Shown: positions 1 to 6,123, numbered from the stretch's first letter. The stretch: DNA of 8,744 nt from Bacteroidales bacterium UBA6244 (GCA_002440885.1 DJVY01000031.1:1-8744), one strand, 5' to 3'. Made by a program: numbers and translations. Notes: generated by a model not told the origin, from the letters alone.

Positions 1-1791
1 TTAGGAAGGTCAATTGATGCTTACATGTCGTTTGCCGTGGCCAAAGAAAACAAAATCAGCGAAAGCATTATCACCTTGCTGACTGAAAACGAAAGAGTAA
101 AACAGTTTGGATTTAACCAGGCGGAACTCGAGCGACAAAAAGCACAGTTGCTCAGCGACATGGAAAAAGCCATGCTCGAAAAAGACCATACTCCTTCAAG
201 AATTTTCGTTTCTGAATATGTGGATAATTTCCTCGAAAACGAACCCTACCCGGGTATTGAAATGGAGTATCAGCTAACAAAAAGCCTTTTACCCGGAATC
301 AACTTACAAGAAATTAACCAGCTGGCTACCAATCTGGTAACCGACGACAACCTGGTTATCATGATCAACGGGCCTGAGCGTGAAGGCGTTGTTATTCCTA
401 CTGAAGAACAGGTAATGAATGATTTTAAACTTGCAACTGAAACCAAACTCGAAGGATACAAAGAAGAAGCCATTGCTTCTACATTGATCAGCACAAAACT
501 GCCCGGTGGCGAAATTGTATCAGAGAAAACATTAGACGATTTCGGGATAACAGAAATTACACTGAGCAATGGAATTCAGGTTCTTCTGAAGCCTACCAAT
601 TTCAAAAATGACGAAATCATAATGACAGGATTCAGTCTGGGTGGCACTTCGCTGGCTTCAACAGCAGAGTACATGTCGGCCAGAAATGCGGCCTCTATCA
701 TTTCACAAAGCGGAATGGGTGATTTGGGTCAGGTGAATCTGGATAAATTCCTTACCGGAAGAAATGTACGCGTCACCCCTTCCATCTATGACCTTTCGCA
801 GGAAATCAGCGGAACGACGGTAAAAAAGGACTTTGAAACAATGCTGCAAATGACCTATCTCCTTTTTACCGAACCCAGAAAAGACACAACTGCTTTTCTG
901 ACATTTAAAGAAAAAATGAGCACCCAGTTTAAGTTTATGCTGGCCAATCCTCAGGCTGTTTTTTACGATACCTTATACAAACTGGCTACTCAAAACGATC
1001 CGCGTACTATCGTTATTCCCACCGAAGCGCAAATCAACAGCCTCGATTTATCAGTAGCCTACGATTTTTACCGTGCACGCTTCGCGAATGCCAATGGGTT
1101 TAAATTTGTTTTTGTCGGGAATTTCGAAATTCCTGAAATCAAACCCCTGCTGACCAAGTATCTGGGAAGTCTTCCTAACACCGGAAATCCGGAAAAATGG
1201 AAGGATGTGAGCCCCGCTTTCCCACAAGGAATCACTGATGTAACGGTGCACAAAGGTGCAGAAGAACAAAGTAGTGTAGCCATCATGATGAAAGAACCTT
1301 TCAGCTGGAGTGCTCAAAGCGATCTTGAAATGGCAATGCTGATGAAAATTCTGAGCATACGTTTACGTGAAAACATGCGAGAAGATCAAGGGGGAGTCTA
1401 CGGGGTAAGAGCAAGCCAGGGCACCTCAAAATACCCAAAAGAAATGGTCTCTGTTACCATTTCGTGGGGCTGCGATCCAAACAAAGCTGACACCCTATCG
1501 CAAACTGTTTTCCAGGAAATGAATACACTGCAAACTTCCGGACCAACAGAGGTTAACCTGAACAAAGCCAAAGAAACCATGATCAGGGATTATGAAACCA
1601 ATGCCGAACAAAACAATTACTGGCTTAACAAGATTAAAGGAAGCCTGTACAATGAATCAGAACTACTGACCATTGAGCAAATTCAACAAATGATCAATAA
1701 TGTGACCACCGACGACATCAAAAAAGCCGCCGGAAAATACTTCAACAGCAACCATTACCTGCGTGTGGTGTTGAGGCCTGAAGAAAAATAA
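1..1791 (+). CDS. M16 family (insulinase/pitrilysin-like) peptidase, C-terminal part, 5' truncated by window edge
   Basis: The frame is open from base 1, so the ATG at 25 is internal and 596 residues of a larger protein are visible. Two-domain bacterial M16 proteins are usually about 900-950 residues, so roughly the first third is missing. That part would carry the HxxEH zinc site, and no such site is seen here. Numbering from base 1, residues 1-100 look like the end of the first M16 repeat, 140-185 a linker, and about 180-330 the second N-like repeat (starting ITLSNGIQVLLKP). Residues 350-596 form the second C-terminal repeat, with the FYRARFANANGFKFVFVGNFE segment. R456 and Y467 in the LRENMRED..GVYGV segment fit the conserved Arg/Tyr substrate-binding pair of M16 enzymes. 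The likely role is zinc-dependent peptide degradation in the periplasm or outer envelope, but the signal peptide would lie outside the window. A strong terminator follows 36 nt after the TAA. The family is clear; substrate and catalytic competence cannot be judged from this part. Confidence 0.93.
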   Translation, partial: LGRSIDAYMSFAVAKENKISESIITLLTENERVKQFGFNQAELERQKAQLLSDMEKAMLEKDHTPSRIFVSEYVDNFLENEPYPGIEMEYQLTKSLLPGINLQEINQLATNLVTDDNLVIMINGPEREGVVIPTEEQVMNDFKLATETKLEGYKEEAIASTLISTKLPGGEIVSEKTLDDFGITEITLSNGIQVLLKPTNFKNDEIIMTGFSLGGTSLASTAEYMSARNAASIISQSGMGDLGQVNLDKFLTGRNVRVTPSIYDLSQEISGTTVKKDFETMLQMTYLLFTEPRKDTTAFLTFKEKMSTQFKFMLANPQAVFYDTLYKLATQNDPRTIVIPTEAQINSLDLSVAYDFYRARFANANGFKFVFVGNFEIPEIKPLLTKYLGSLPNTGNPEKWKDVSPAFPQGITDVTVHKGAEEQSSVAIMMKEPFSWSAQSDLEMAMLMKILSIRLRENMREDQGGVYGVRASQGTSKYPKEMVSVTISWGCDPNKADTLSQTVFQEMNTLQTSGPTEVNLNKAKETMIRDYETNAEQNNYWLNKIKGSLYNESELLTIEQIQQMINNVTTDDIKKAAGKYFNSNHYLRVVLRPEEK

Positions 1792-1826
1792 AGGGTTTGA
1801 AACACAACGATTGTAATCATGACAAT

Positions 1827-1859
1827 AAGAGGCTGTCTCACAAAGGCAGCCTCTTTTTT
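1827..1859 (+). terminator. Rho-independent terminator after the M16 peptidase gene
   Basis: The stem GAGGCTG (1829-1835) pairs with CAGCCTC (1847-1853), and AA/TT (1827-1828 with 1854-1855) extends it. The 11-nt loop is followed by six T residues (1854-1859). It lies 36 nt past the peptidase stop codon in the right orientation. Confidence 0.9.
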
Positions 1860-2091
1860 GGAAAAGCTTTTGCACTACGCACAAAGTCATTGATGTAAAA
1901 TAACTGTCTTCGAGATTTTCCAGAATGCTTAGCCCGTAGGGCTTAAGCAATTGTCGAACAATTAATTAAGGAACTCTTTTTCCCCGTAGGGGATAGGCTT
2001 TTAACAGTATATTCAAGTGTATGTCGTGAAGAGAGCTTGAGACCCATATCCTAAAAGTTCTCTGATTATCGCTGCGAAAGAAAGCATTAAG
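1860..2091. other. Gene-free structured interval between two plus-strand terminators
   Basis: No credible gene is seen in this interval. Apart from the CCC-GTA-GGG hairpins it holds a 9-bp stem, AGAGAGCTT (2030-2038) with AAGTTCTCT (2055-2063), containing one G-T wobble. It is bounded on both sides by plus-strand terminators, so it could encode a small RNA ending near 2113 or be a worn intergenic repeat cluster. No TAnnTTTG promoter was found inside it on the plus strand, which argues against a dedicated transcript. Confidence 0.3.
1926..1993. repeat. Pair of REP-like hairpins with a shared CCC-GTA-GGG core
   Basis: Hairpin A (1926-1949) has arms TGCTTAGCCC and GGGCTTAAGCA around a GTA loop, with one bulged T. 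Hairpin B (1981-1993) is TCCCC-GTA-GGGGA. The two GTA loops are exactly 50 bp apart. Between them AATTGT-CGA-ACAATT (1949-1963) forms a third perfect hairpin. It can be lengthened by CTTAA (1942-1946) pairing with TTAAG (1966-1970), which would compete with hairpin A. No coding frame covers the area. Such short palindromes in the gap between convergent genes resemble REP-type intergenic repeats, but only one locus is visible, so genome-wide repetition is inferred. Confidence 0.45.
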
Positions 2092-2113
2092 ACTGCCTGA
2101 AGGCAGTTTTTTT
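2092..2113 (+). terminator. Rho-independent terminator
   Basis: ACTGCC (2092-2097) and GGCAGT (2102-2107) close a TGAA loop, followed by a run of seven T (2107-2113). The T-run is only on the plus-strand 3' side. It is thus either a second backstop for the M16 transcript or the end of an unrecognised small transcript. The stem may also help stop the convergent minus-strand gene, but there it lacks a T tail. Confidence 0.8.
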
Positions 2114-2148
2114 GTGTTTCGATATAAAAAACTGTCAGTTTCTTTCTC

Positions 2149-2934
2149 CTACTTAACCACGTACTTGGGTGCAATGCGATAATCATCATATTTCACGAGG
2201 TCGTTGGCACGGATAAAATTTTTCAGCTCCGCTACATACTCCTCACGGCGTTCGGAATAATCAATTAAATAATCGCACAATTTATAGGGATCGGAAGTTG
2301 TTTGCATGGCCGCCCTGAAATCCGAATACGGTCCGGAAGCCAGCATAACGTAGTAGGCTTCGATTGACTGTTCGAGGTTGTCAAATTTGCGCAAATAAAT
2401 TTTTTCACCCCGGCGGTGCGAACTGGCCTCAATACGTTTCTCATCCAGATTAAATGACCAAATTCCAAACGGGTTGTTGGCTTGCAGAAAAAACCGTGAA
2501 GTTCCCCAACCACTTTCAATCGCAGCCTGTGCCAGGACAATACTTACCGGAAAACTATGCAACCGGGCAATTAGCATCTGTACGGTTTTGGCTTTATATT
2601 CTGCCATGAGCCGTGAAATAAAAGCTTGCTCCTCGGCAGTGAGTTTGGGCTTTTTCGACAACCTGATTACTTTTTCGCGGGTTAATTGTTTTTCGGTTTC
2701 AGCCACCAAAATAGCAGGCAACAGCATTTCGAAAAACTTGGTTTTCTTTTCCGACGTTGGTAATTGGTTCAATGAAATCGCGCGCGTATAAACGTAAGGC
2801 ACTACAAGTGAATCGGTAATAGGAACAATGTCATTGGGCGTGGTAATTGATTTTTCAATAATTTTCACCCATTCGGTATTGGCCTCGCCAGTAATTAAAA
2901 CCAATGCCAAGAAAAGAATCAAGACTTTAAACAT
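2149..2934 (-). CDS. Secreted Bax-like glucosaminidase-domain protein (GH73-type peptidoglycan hydrolase)
   Basis: The 261-residue protein probably cleaves the beta-1,4 linkage next to N-acetylglucosamine in peptidoglycan glycan strands. Residues 1-18 are a hydrophobic export signal without a lipobox cysteine, so a periplasmic or secreted location is likely. Residues about 125-240 match the glucosaminidase (Bax/FlgJ C-terminal, Pfam Glucosaminidase) pattern. The VLAQAAIESGWGTS segment supplies the putative catalytic Glu140, NNPFGIW follows at 153-159, and the late aromatic motif DYSERREEYVAEL lies at about 224-236. Residues 20-120 are a charged helical region like the N-terminal half of Bax proteins. 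The size suits the Bax subgroup better than flagellar FlgJ, and no flagellar gene is nearby. The gene is transcribed from the divergent region at 2935-3083 and converges on the M16 gene. Family assignment is strong; the enzymatic product is known only from relatives. Confidence 0.88.
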   Translation of the reverse strand: MFKVLILFLALVLITGEANTEWVKIIEKSITTPNDIVPITDSLVVPYVYTRAISLNQLPTSEKKTKFFEMLLPAILVAETEKQLTREKVIRLSKKPKLTAEEQAFISRLMAEYKAKTVQMLIARLHSFPVSIVLAQAAIESGWGTSRFFLQANNPFGIWSFNLDEKRIEASSHRRGEKIYLRKFDNLEQSIEAYYVMLASGPYSDFRAAMQTTSDPYKLCDYLIDYSERREEYVAELKNFIRANDLVKYDDYRIAPKYVVK

Positions 2935-2965
2935 TCCTGGTAATTTGCTGACTAATTATGGTTGG

Positions 2966-2973
2966 CAAATGTA
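2966..2973 (-). promoter_or_regulatory. Bacteroidota-type -7 promoter element (TACATTTG) for the glucosaminidase gene
   Basis: Read on the minus strand the sequence is TACATTTG, matching the TAnnTTTG consensus of the Bacteroidota housekeeping sigma factor. It ends 31 nt before the ATG, giving a short leader. A clear TTG-type -33 element was not found. Confidence 0.6.
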
Positions 2974-3056
2974 AAAAAAAATGCTTCGCTGAAATAAATG
3001 TGATTTTTTGTAAAAAAGTTCAACAATTTCATCACAAAAATACGACCAATATTACT

Positions 3057-3064
3057 TAATTTTG
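3057..3064 (+). promoter_or_regulatory. Bacteroidota-type -7 promoter element (TAATTTTG) for the acyltransferase gene
   Basis: TAATTTTG fits TAnnTTTG and ends 19 nt before the ATG at 3084, implying a very short AT-rich leader with no Shine-Dalgarno sequence. It lies back to back with the divergent glucosaminidase promoter. Confidence 0.6.
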
Positions 3065-3083
3065 CCTGCTTAAAATTTTACCT

Positions 3084-3629
3084 ATGCAAAGAATATCGGG
3101 TTTTGTTTTGCGACTTTTTGGTTGGAAAATAACCAGTTGTATTCCTCCTGAAATAAAAAAGGCAGTGATTGTGATGGCTCCCCATACGAGCTACTGGGAC
3201 TTTGTTCTGGGCAGGATTGGCTATTGGTATCTGGGTATCCCGAGCAAATTCTACATAAAAAAAGAAGCCTTTTTCTGGCCTTTGGGCATCTGGCTGAAGA
3301 AACTGGGAGGTATGCCTGTTAACAGACACAGGATAACCCATTTAGTCGCCGACACCGCTAAACAGATACAGGAAAGCGATACCTTTTTCATCACCATAAC
3401 CCCCGAAGGGACAAGAGCCCTGGTAAGACAATGGAAAAGAGGCTACTACCAACTGGCCATGAAGGCTGAAGTTCCGCTTATTCTTGGATATCTCGACTAC
3501 AAAGAAAAAACAGGCGGACCTACCAAAGTATTCTACCCGACAGGCGATTACGAAAACGACCTGAAAATAATTGAAGATTTTTATCGTGGCAAACAAGGCC
3601 GGAACCCGCAATGGTTTAATGTGAAATAA
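3084..3629 (+). CDS. Lysophospholipid acyltransferase family protein (PlsC/LPLAT superfamily, short form)
   Basis: The 181-residue protein belongs to the glycerophospholipid acyltransferase superfamily, whose members transfer an acyl chain to the free hydroxyl of a lysophospholipid or glycerol phosphate at the membrane. The catalytic HX4D motif is His34-TSYW-Asp39, the third block is GGMPVNR (75-81), and the phosphate-binding EGTR motif is at 108-111. It is shorter than classical PlsC (about 240 residues) and lacks an N-terminal transmembrane pair. Residues 43-75 are aromatic and amphipathic and could sit on the membrane surface. The C-terminal PxxxGY segment near 130-137 is also typical. Acyl acceptor and donor cannot be told from sequence, so ornithine-lipid or other aminolipid acylation is possible as well as phosphatidate synthesis. 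The gene appears to be a single unit with its own promoter. The short form is common in Bacteroidota, and nothing looks broken. Confidence 0.88.
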   Translation: MQRISGFVLRLFGWKITSCIPPEIKKAVIVMAPHTSYWDFVLGRIGYWYLGIPSKFYIKKEAFFWPLGIWLKKLGGMPVNRHRITHLVADTAKQIQESDTFFITITPEGTRALVRQWKRGYYQLAMKAEVPLILGYLDYKEKTGGPTKVFYPTGDYENDLKIIEDFYRGKQGRNPQWFNVK

Positions 3630-3643
3630 TGCACTTTTAAAGG

Positions 3644-3673
3644 TATCTTTGCTGTTGCGAAAGTCGCAATAGC
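3644..3673 (+). promoter_or_regulatory. Upstream -7 element (TATCTTTG) fused to a 10-bp hairpin
   Basis: TATCTTTG (3644-3651) fits TAnnTTTG. Starting at its last G, GCTGTTGCGA (3651-3660) pairs with TCGCAATAGC (3664-3673) around an AAG loop, with one G-T wobble. A smaller hairpin, ATGTT-TTC-AACAT (3675-3687), follows. It could be a distal promoter of the PEGA gene whose transcript starts in a hairpin, an operator overlapping the start site, or a poor terminator for the acyltransferase gene, since the T tract after it is short. Confidence 0.4.
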
Positions 3674-3760
3674 CATGTTTTCAACATAGAAATATGAAAA
3701 CAAAGGAATAATTGTCAGAAGAGTGAACCAAATTCCAAAAGCCGTATGATTTTTTTATTC

Positions 3761-3768
3761 TATATTTG
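3761..3768 (+). promoter_or_regulatory. Proximal -7 promoter element (TATATTTG) for the PEGA-domain gene
   Basis: TATATTTG matches TAnnTTTG exactly and ends 32 nt before the ATG at 3801. The leader in between is AT-rich and has no clear Shine-Dalgarno sequence. Confidence 0.65.
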
Positions 3769-3800
3769 CCCCCGTCAATTTTAATCAAACTCCTAAGTCT

Positions 3801-4481
3801 ATGACCAATTTAAAACTATTTACAGGAATTCTACTTACTGGCTTTTTGCTCATATCATTTAATTTCAGCGCGATGGCCGGAAAAGAAAAAGTACAGCTAA
3901 GCACATCTGAAACAGATGCTGAAATCTACATTGATGGCAAACTGATGGGCAAAGGCACCGCCGAGGTGGTGATTTTGTCGAATAGCTGCGTTACCGTGCA
4001 TATTGAAAAGATTGGATTCCTCAGGGAAACCATCAGTTTCTGCAACAAAAAAAATGCAGCCAAGCCACCAAAAAGTTATTATGTGACCATGAAACGCGAC
4101 GATGCCTACGATGCTTCTATTCAGACCGATATCGCCAATATCGATATTGAACTGAAAACGACCATGTCGGAGGAAGATGCCTGGAAATTAATTTCAATGA
4201 TTATCACCTCTTATTTCGACGTGATCGAAGTTACCGACCGCGAGACCGGTTACCTGCGCACAAGCTGGGTAGTTCAATCCTTTCAACAGAATACCATCCG
4301 CACCCGCATGATTGTAAAACTGGGCAACACTGATCCGCTTACCTACAAAATTAAACTGGTGAGTGAGGAATCCAGAAATCCCGGAACAAGTGTTAAGAGT
4401 GATGAGCTTTACCGCGAATGGGATCGCGTGCTACGCAAATACAGCAACGTAATTGATGAGCTTACCAGCCGCTTGAAATAG
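3801..4481 (+). CDS. Secreted PEGA-like domain protein of unknown function
   Basis: The specific function is not recognised. The 226-residue product starts with a clear export signal (hydrophobic 6-22, predicted cleavage after Ala26 in SAMA-GK), so it is periplasmic or surface-exposed; no lipobox Cys is present. Residues about 33-98 look like a PEGA-type beta domain: AEIYIDGKLMGKGTAEV, then a VTVHIEKIGFLRETISF strand pair. Two cysteines, Cys63 and Cys81, could form a disulphide. Residues about 115-226 are a separate domain with the pattern helix (DAWKLISMIITSYF), strand, turn (DRETGYLRTSW), two more strands and a final amphipathic helix (YREWDRVLRKYSNVIDELTSRL). This resembles the helix-grip arrangement of BamC-like domains, as inference only. 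It has its own promoter region and terminator, so it is probably a single-gene unit. PEGA domains are found in surface-associated proteins, which suggests an envelope role. Confidence 0.72.
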   Translation: MTNLKLFTGILLTGFLLISFNFSAMAGKEKVQLSTSETDAEIYIDGKLMGKGTAEVVILSNSCVTVHIEKIGFLRETISFCNKKNAAKPPKSYYVTMKRDDAYDASIQTDIANIDIELKTTMSEEDAWKLISMIITSYFDVIEVTDRETGYLRTSWVVQSFQQNTIRTRMIVKLGNTDPLTYKIKLVSEESRNPGTSVKSDELYREWDRVLRKYSNVIDELTSRLK

Positions 4482-4517
4482 GGTTTGGCAGTAAAATTTA
4501 CGTGATAAAATCTTGAG

Positions 4518-4556
4518 AAACAGGCTGAGCGTGAAAACGACTCAGCCTGTTTTTTT
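4518..4556 (+). terminator. Rho-independent terminator between convergent genes, overlapping the 3' end of the Arc-like gene
   Basis: AAACAGGCTGAG (4518-4529) pairs with CTCAGCCTGTTT (4541-4552), followed by a T-run to 4556. This gives a strong plus-strand terminator for the PEGA gene. The downstream arm contains the last codons and TGA stop of the minus-strand Arc-like gene. In the minus direction only TTT follows the stem, so it probably acts as a weaker terminator for the SPFH operon too. Confidence 0.88.
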
Positions 4557-4724
4557 ATCAGTTGAATCATCTTCCGGTTTTTTACGGCCCGACTTCTTCA
4601 ACGCTTCGTTGAGCAGAAACTCGATCTGTCCGTTTACACTACGAAAATCGTCCTGAGCCCACCTCTCAAGTGCCGACATCATCTCAGGACTTACCCGCAG
4701 AACAAATGGTTTTTTCTTACTCAT
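4542..4724 (-). CDS. Arc-type ribbon-helix-helix DNA-binding protein, last gene of the SPFH operon
   Basis: The 60-residue protein has the Arc/MetJ ribbon-helix-helix layout. A basic N-terminal beta strand (KKKPFVLRVSPE, about 3-14) is followed by helix A (MMSALERWAQDDF) and helix B beginning at SVNGQIEFLLNEALKKS (about 29-45), then a charged tail. Such proteins form dimers that insert the strand into the DNA major groove. The ATG at 4724 is chosen because GGGAGGT lies 4 nt upstream of it. An in-frame GTG at 4730 would overlap that ribosome-binding site. The gene overlaps the preceding membrane-protein gene by 8 nt, so translation is probably coupled. Small Arc-like proteins beside SPFH-protein genes occur in other bacteria as I recall, and their target is unknown to me. 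Autoregulation through the palindromes at the operon promoter is inference. A bare antitoxin is less likely, since no toxin-like partner is present. Confidence 0.85.
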   Translation of the reverse strand: MSKKKPFVLRVSPEMMSALERWAQDDFRSVNGQIEFLLNEALKKSGRKKPEDDSTDKKTG

Positions 4725-5253
4725 GAGCACCTCCCAGCATTTTTTTCATGGCGTAGGCAATGGCTTCCGGTCGCTGTGTGCCAATTAAAAGTCGCTTACC
4801 CGACTTCAGAACAAGCTGCAAACCTTTATTTCCTTGCACATTATACGCATCACCGGTTTTTGAATTCCCCCAGCGCACACCCCAGCCGCCATACTCAGCA
4901 ATGGGTTTATACGTGCGCACCTCCCAATGTGAGATCTCATGCGGACTTATAACACGTTGTTTTCTGAAAAACGGCCAAAACTGGCACAAAACACCCTTGT
5001 CAGTAATGGTAACCTGTAGCACCGATCCAAAAAGCAACCAGGCTGAGACGATAAGCACGGCAAAAGAAAGTAAGCCTGCGATCAACAAACCTGCATCCGA
5101 AAGGGGTTTGCTACCAAAAGGCAACCCAAGAACAAATTGCCGGTAAAACCCGAATAGAAAAACAGAGGTTACTCCGAGGTATATAACTCCCATGCTAATG
5201 ATCAAACCATGCGAGGTAAACTTCTGTTTTTCTTCAAAAAATATCCGTGACAT
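4717..5253 (-). CDS. Two-helix membrane protein with probable PH-like C-terminal domain, partner of the SPFH protein
   Basis: I do not recognise a characterised family for this 178-residue protein. Two hydrophobic segments (about 16-39 and 55-79) flank a short linker (RQFVLGLPFGSKPLSD), forming a membrane hairpin with both ends probably cytoplasmic. The rest, about 80-178, is a beta-rich domain: VTITDKGVLCQFWPFF, then ISPHEISHWEVRTY, the glycine/tryptophan stretch EYGGWGVRWGN, then GLQLVLKSGKRLLIGTQRPEAIAYAMKKML. Alternating strands with a last amphipathic helix are the arrangement of bacterial PH-like domains, including the familiar GTQRPEAIAYAMKK-type end. It starts 15 nt after the SPFH stop and overlaps the Arc-like gene by 8 nt, so it is the middle gene of a tight operon. 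A role in the same membrane complex as the SPFH protein is inferred from context. Confidence 0.75.
   Translation of the reverse strand: MSRIFFEEKQKFTSHGLIISMGVIYLGVTSVFLFGFYRQFVLGLPFGSKPLSDAGLLIAGLLSFAVLIVSAWLLFGSVLQVTITDKGVLCQFWPFFRKQRVISPHEISHWEVRTYKPIAEYGGWGVRWGNSKTGDAYNVQGNKGLQLVLKSGKRLLIGTQRPEAIAYAMKKMLGGAHE
4729..4735 (-). promoter_or_regulatory. Strong Shine-Dalgarno sequence (GGGAGGT) deciding the Arc-like gene start
   Basis: On the minus strand GGGAGGT is followed by GCTC and ATG, a near-perfect anti-SD match at usual spacing. It lies inside the last codons of the upstream gene. The other genes here have AT-rich leaders without such a site, so this one stands out and favours the ATG over the GTG two codons upstream. 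Confidence 0.75.
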
Positions 5254-5268
5254 GTTGTTGATCTTATA

Positions 5269-6123
5269 TTAGGAGTACAGCGTACCCGTGTTCACAACCG
5301 GTGAAACATCTTTATCAGAAGTTAGTACCACCATCAAATTACTCACCATCGCGGCTTTGCGTTCATCATCCAGTTCAATGATTTTTTTCTTGGATAACGC
5401 ATCCAAAGCGAGCTCAACCATCCCAACAGCACCTTCCACAATCTTGATACGCGCCGCCACTATAGCCGTTGCCTGTTGGCGTTTAAGCATGGCACCTGCA
5501 ATTTCCTGGGCATAAGCGATGTAGTTAATTCTGGCCTCGATAACTTTGATGCCGGCGATGCTTAAACGCTCGGTGATCTCGTCTTCCAGCATCTGATTAA
5601 CTTCCTCTCCTCCACTGCGTAAGGTTATCTCAGCCTCCTCGTCTTCAAAATTGTCGTAAGGGAAATGGCCGGCCAACTTGCGAACTGCAGCTTCACTTTG
5701 TATGTTCACAAAATGAACGTAATCGTCTACATCAAAAGCTGCGTTATAGGTGTTTTCAACTTTCCAAACCAATACCACACCAATCATGATCGGATTTCCG
5801 ATTTTGTCGTTAACCTTGATGGGCTCACTGTCCAGATTACGTGCACGTAAGGAGATTTTCTTTCGGGTAAAAAACGGATTAATCCAGGCAAAGCCATTGC
5901 GTTTTACCGAGCCTTTGTAAGCACCAAATAAAACCAACACGCTCGATTCGTTCGGATTGACAATCATAAATCCGGGCAAAATAAATGCTCCGATGAGAAT
6001 CAAACCAATCAACCAAATTAACTTTAAAAAGATGATTCCGAATATGGATGGAACAATCAACAAAAAAGCAACCAGAATCATCAGGTATCCTGATACGGGA
6101 GTGAACTCTTTTTCAGCTTTCAT
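5269..6123 (-). CDS. SPFH/band-7 domain membrane protein (stomatin/prohibitin/flotillin superfamily)
   Basis: The 284-residue protein has two N-terminal hydrophobic segments (about 12-33 and 35-55) followed by a band-7 domain starting near Val55. Within it NESSVLVLFGAYKGSV, NGFAWINPFFTRKKISLRARNLDSEPIKVNDKIGNPI and VVLVWKVENTYNAAFDVDDYVHFVNIQSEAAVRKLA are the recognisable blocks. A short helical segment (about 206-255, MLKRQQATAIVAARIKIVEG) and the end AMVSNLMVVLTSDKDVSPVVNTGTLY follow. It is shorter than flotillins and lacks their long EA-rich coiled coil. SPFH proteins assemble into large cage-like membrane oligomers that organise microdomains or shield proteases; no protease gene (HflC/FtsH, NfeD) is adjacent. 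It is the first gene of a minus-strand operon with the PH-like membrane protein (15 nt gap) and the Arc-like regulator, and has a well-formed promoter. Family assignment is firm; the function of this subgroup is unknown to me. Confidence 0.92.
   Translation of the reverse strand: MKAEKEFTPVSGYLMILVAFLLIVPSIFGIIFLKLIWLIGLILIGAFILPGFMIVNPNESSVLVLFGAYKGSVKRNGFAWINPFFTRKKISLRARNLDSEPIKVNDKIGNPIMIGVVLVWKVENTYNAAFDVDDYVHFVNIQSEAAVRKLAGHFPYDNFEDEEAEITLRSGGEEVNQMLEDEITERLSIAGIKVIEARINYIAYAQEIAGAMLKRQQATAIVAARIKIVEGAVGMVELALDALSKKKIIELDDERKAAMVSNLMVVLTSDKDVSPVVNTGTLYS

Noticed and set aside
25..1791. Complete M16-like protein starting at the ATG at base 25
   Set aside because: The reading frame is open to base 1 and the visible domains begin in the middle of the first M16 repeat, so the gene continues left of the window.
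2129..2142. Minus-strand terminator AACTGACAGTT followed by T residues after the glucosaminidase gene
   Set aside because: The stem has only four pairs with a three-base loop, too weak to call, although it may contribute to termination.
2474..2791. Plus-strand open frame inside the glucosaminidase gene
   Set aside because: It is the antisense shadow of a gene with a clear GH73 motif and has no promoter or recognisable protein family features.
2999..3036. CRP-like half-sites TGTGAT and ATCACA in the divergent promoter region
   Set aside because: The half-sites are 26 bp apart instead of the roughly 6 bp needed for one CRP-type dimer, and the region is AT-rich, so this is probably chance.
4725..4730. 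GTG start for the Arc-like protein two codons upstream
   Set aside because: The GTG overlaps the GGGAGGT ribosome-binding site, which is correctly spaced for the ATG at 4724.
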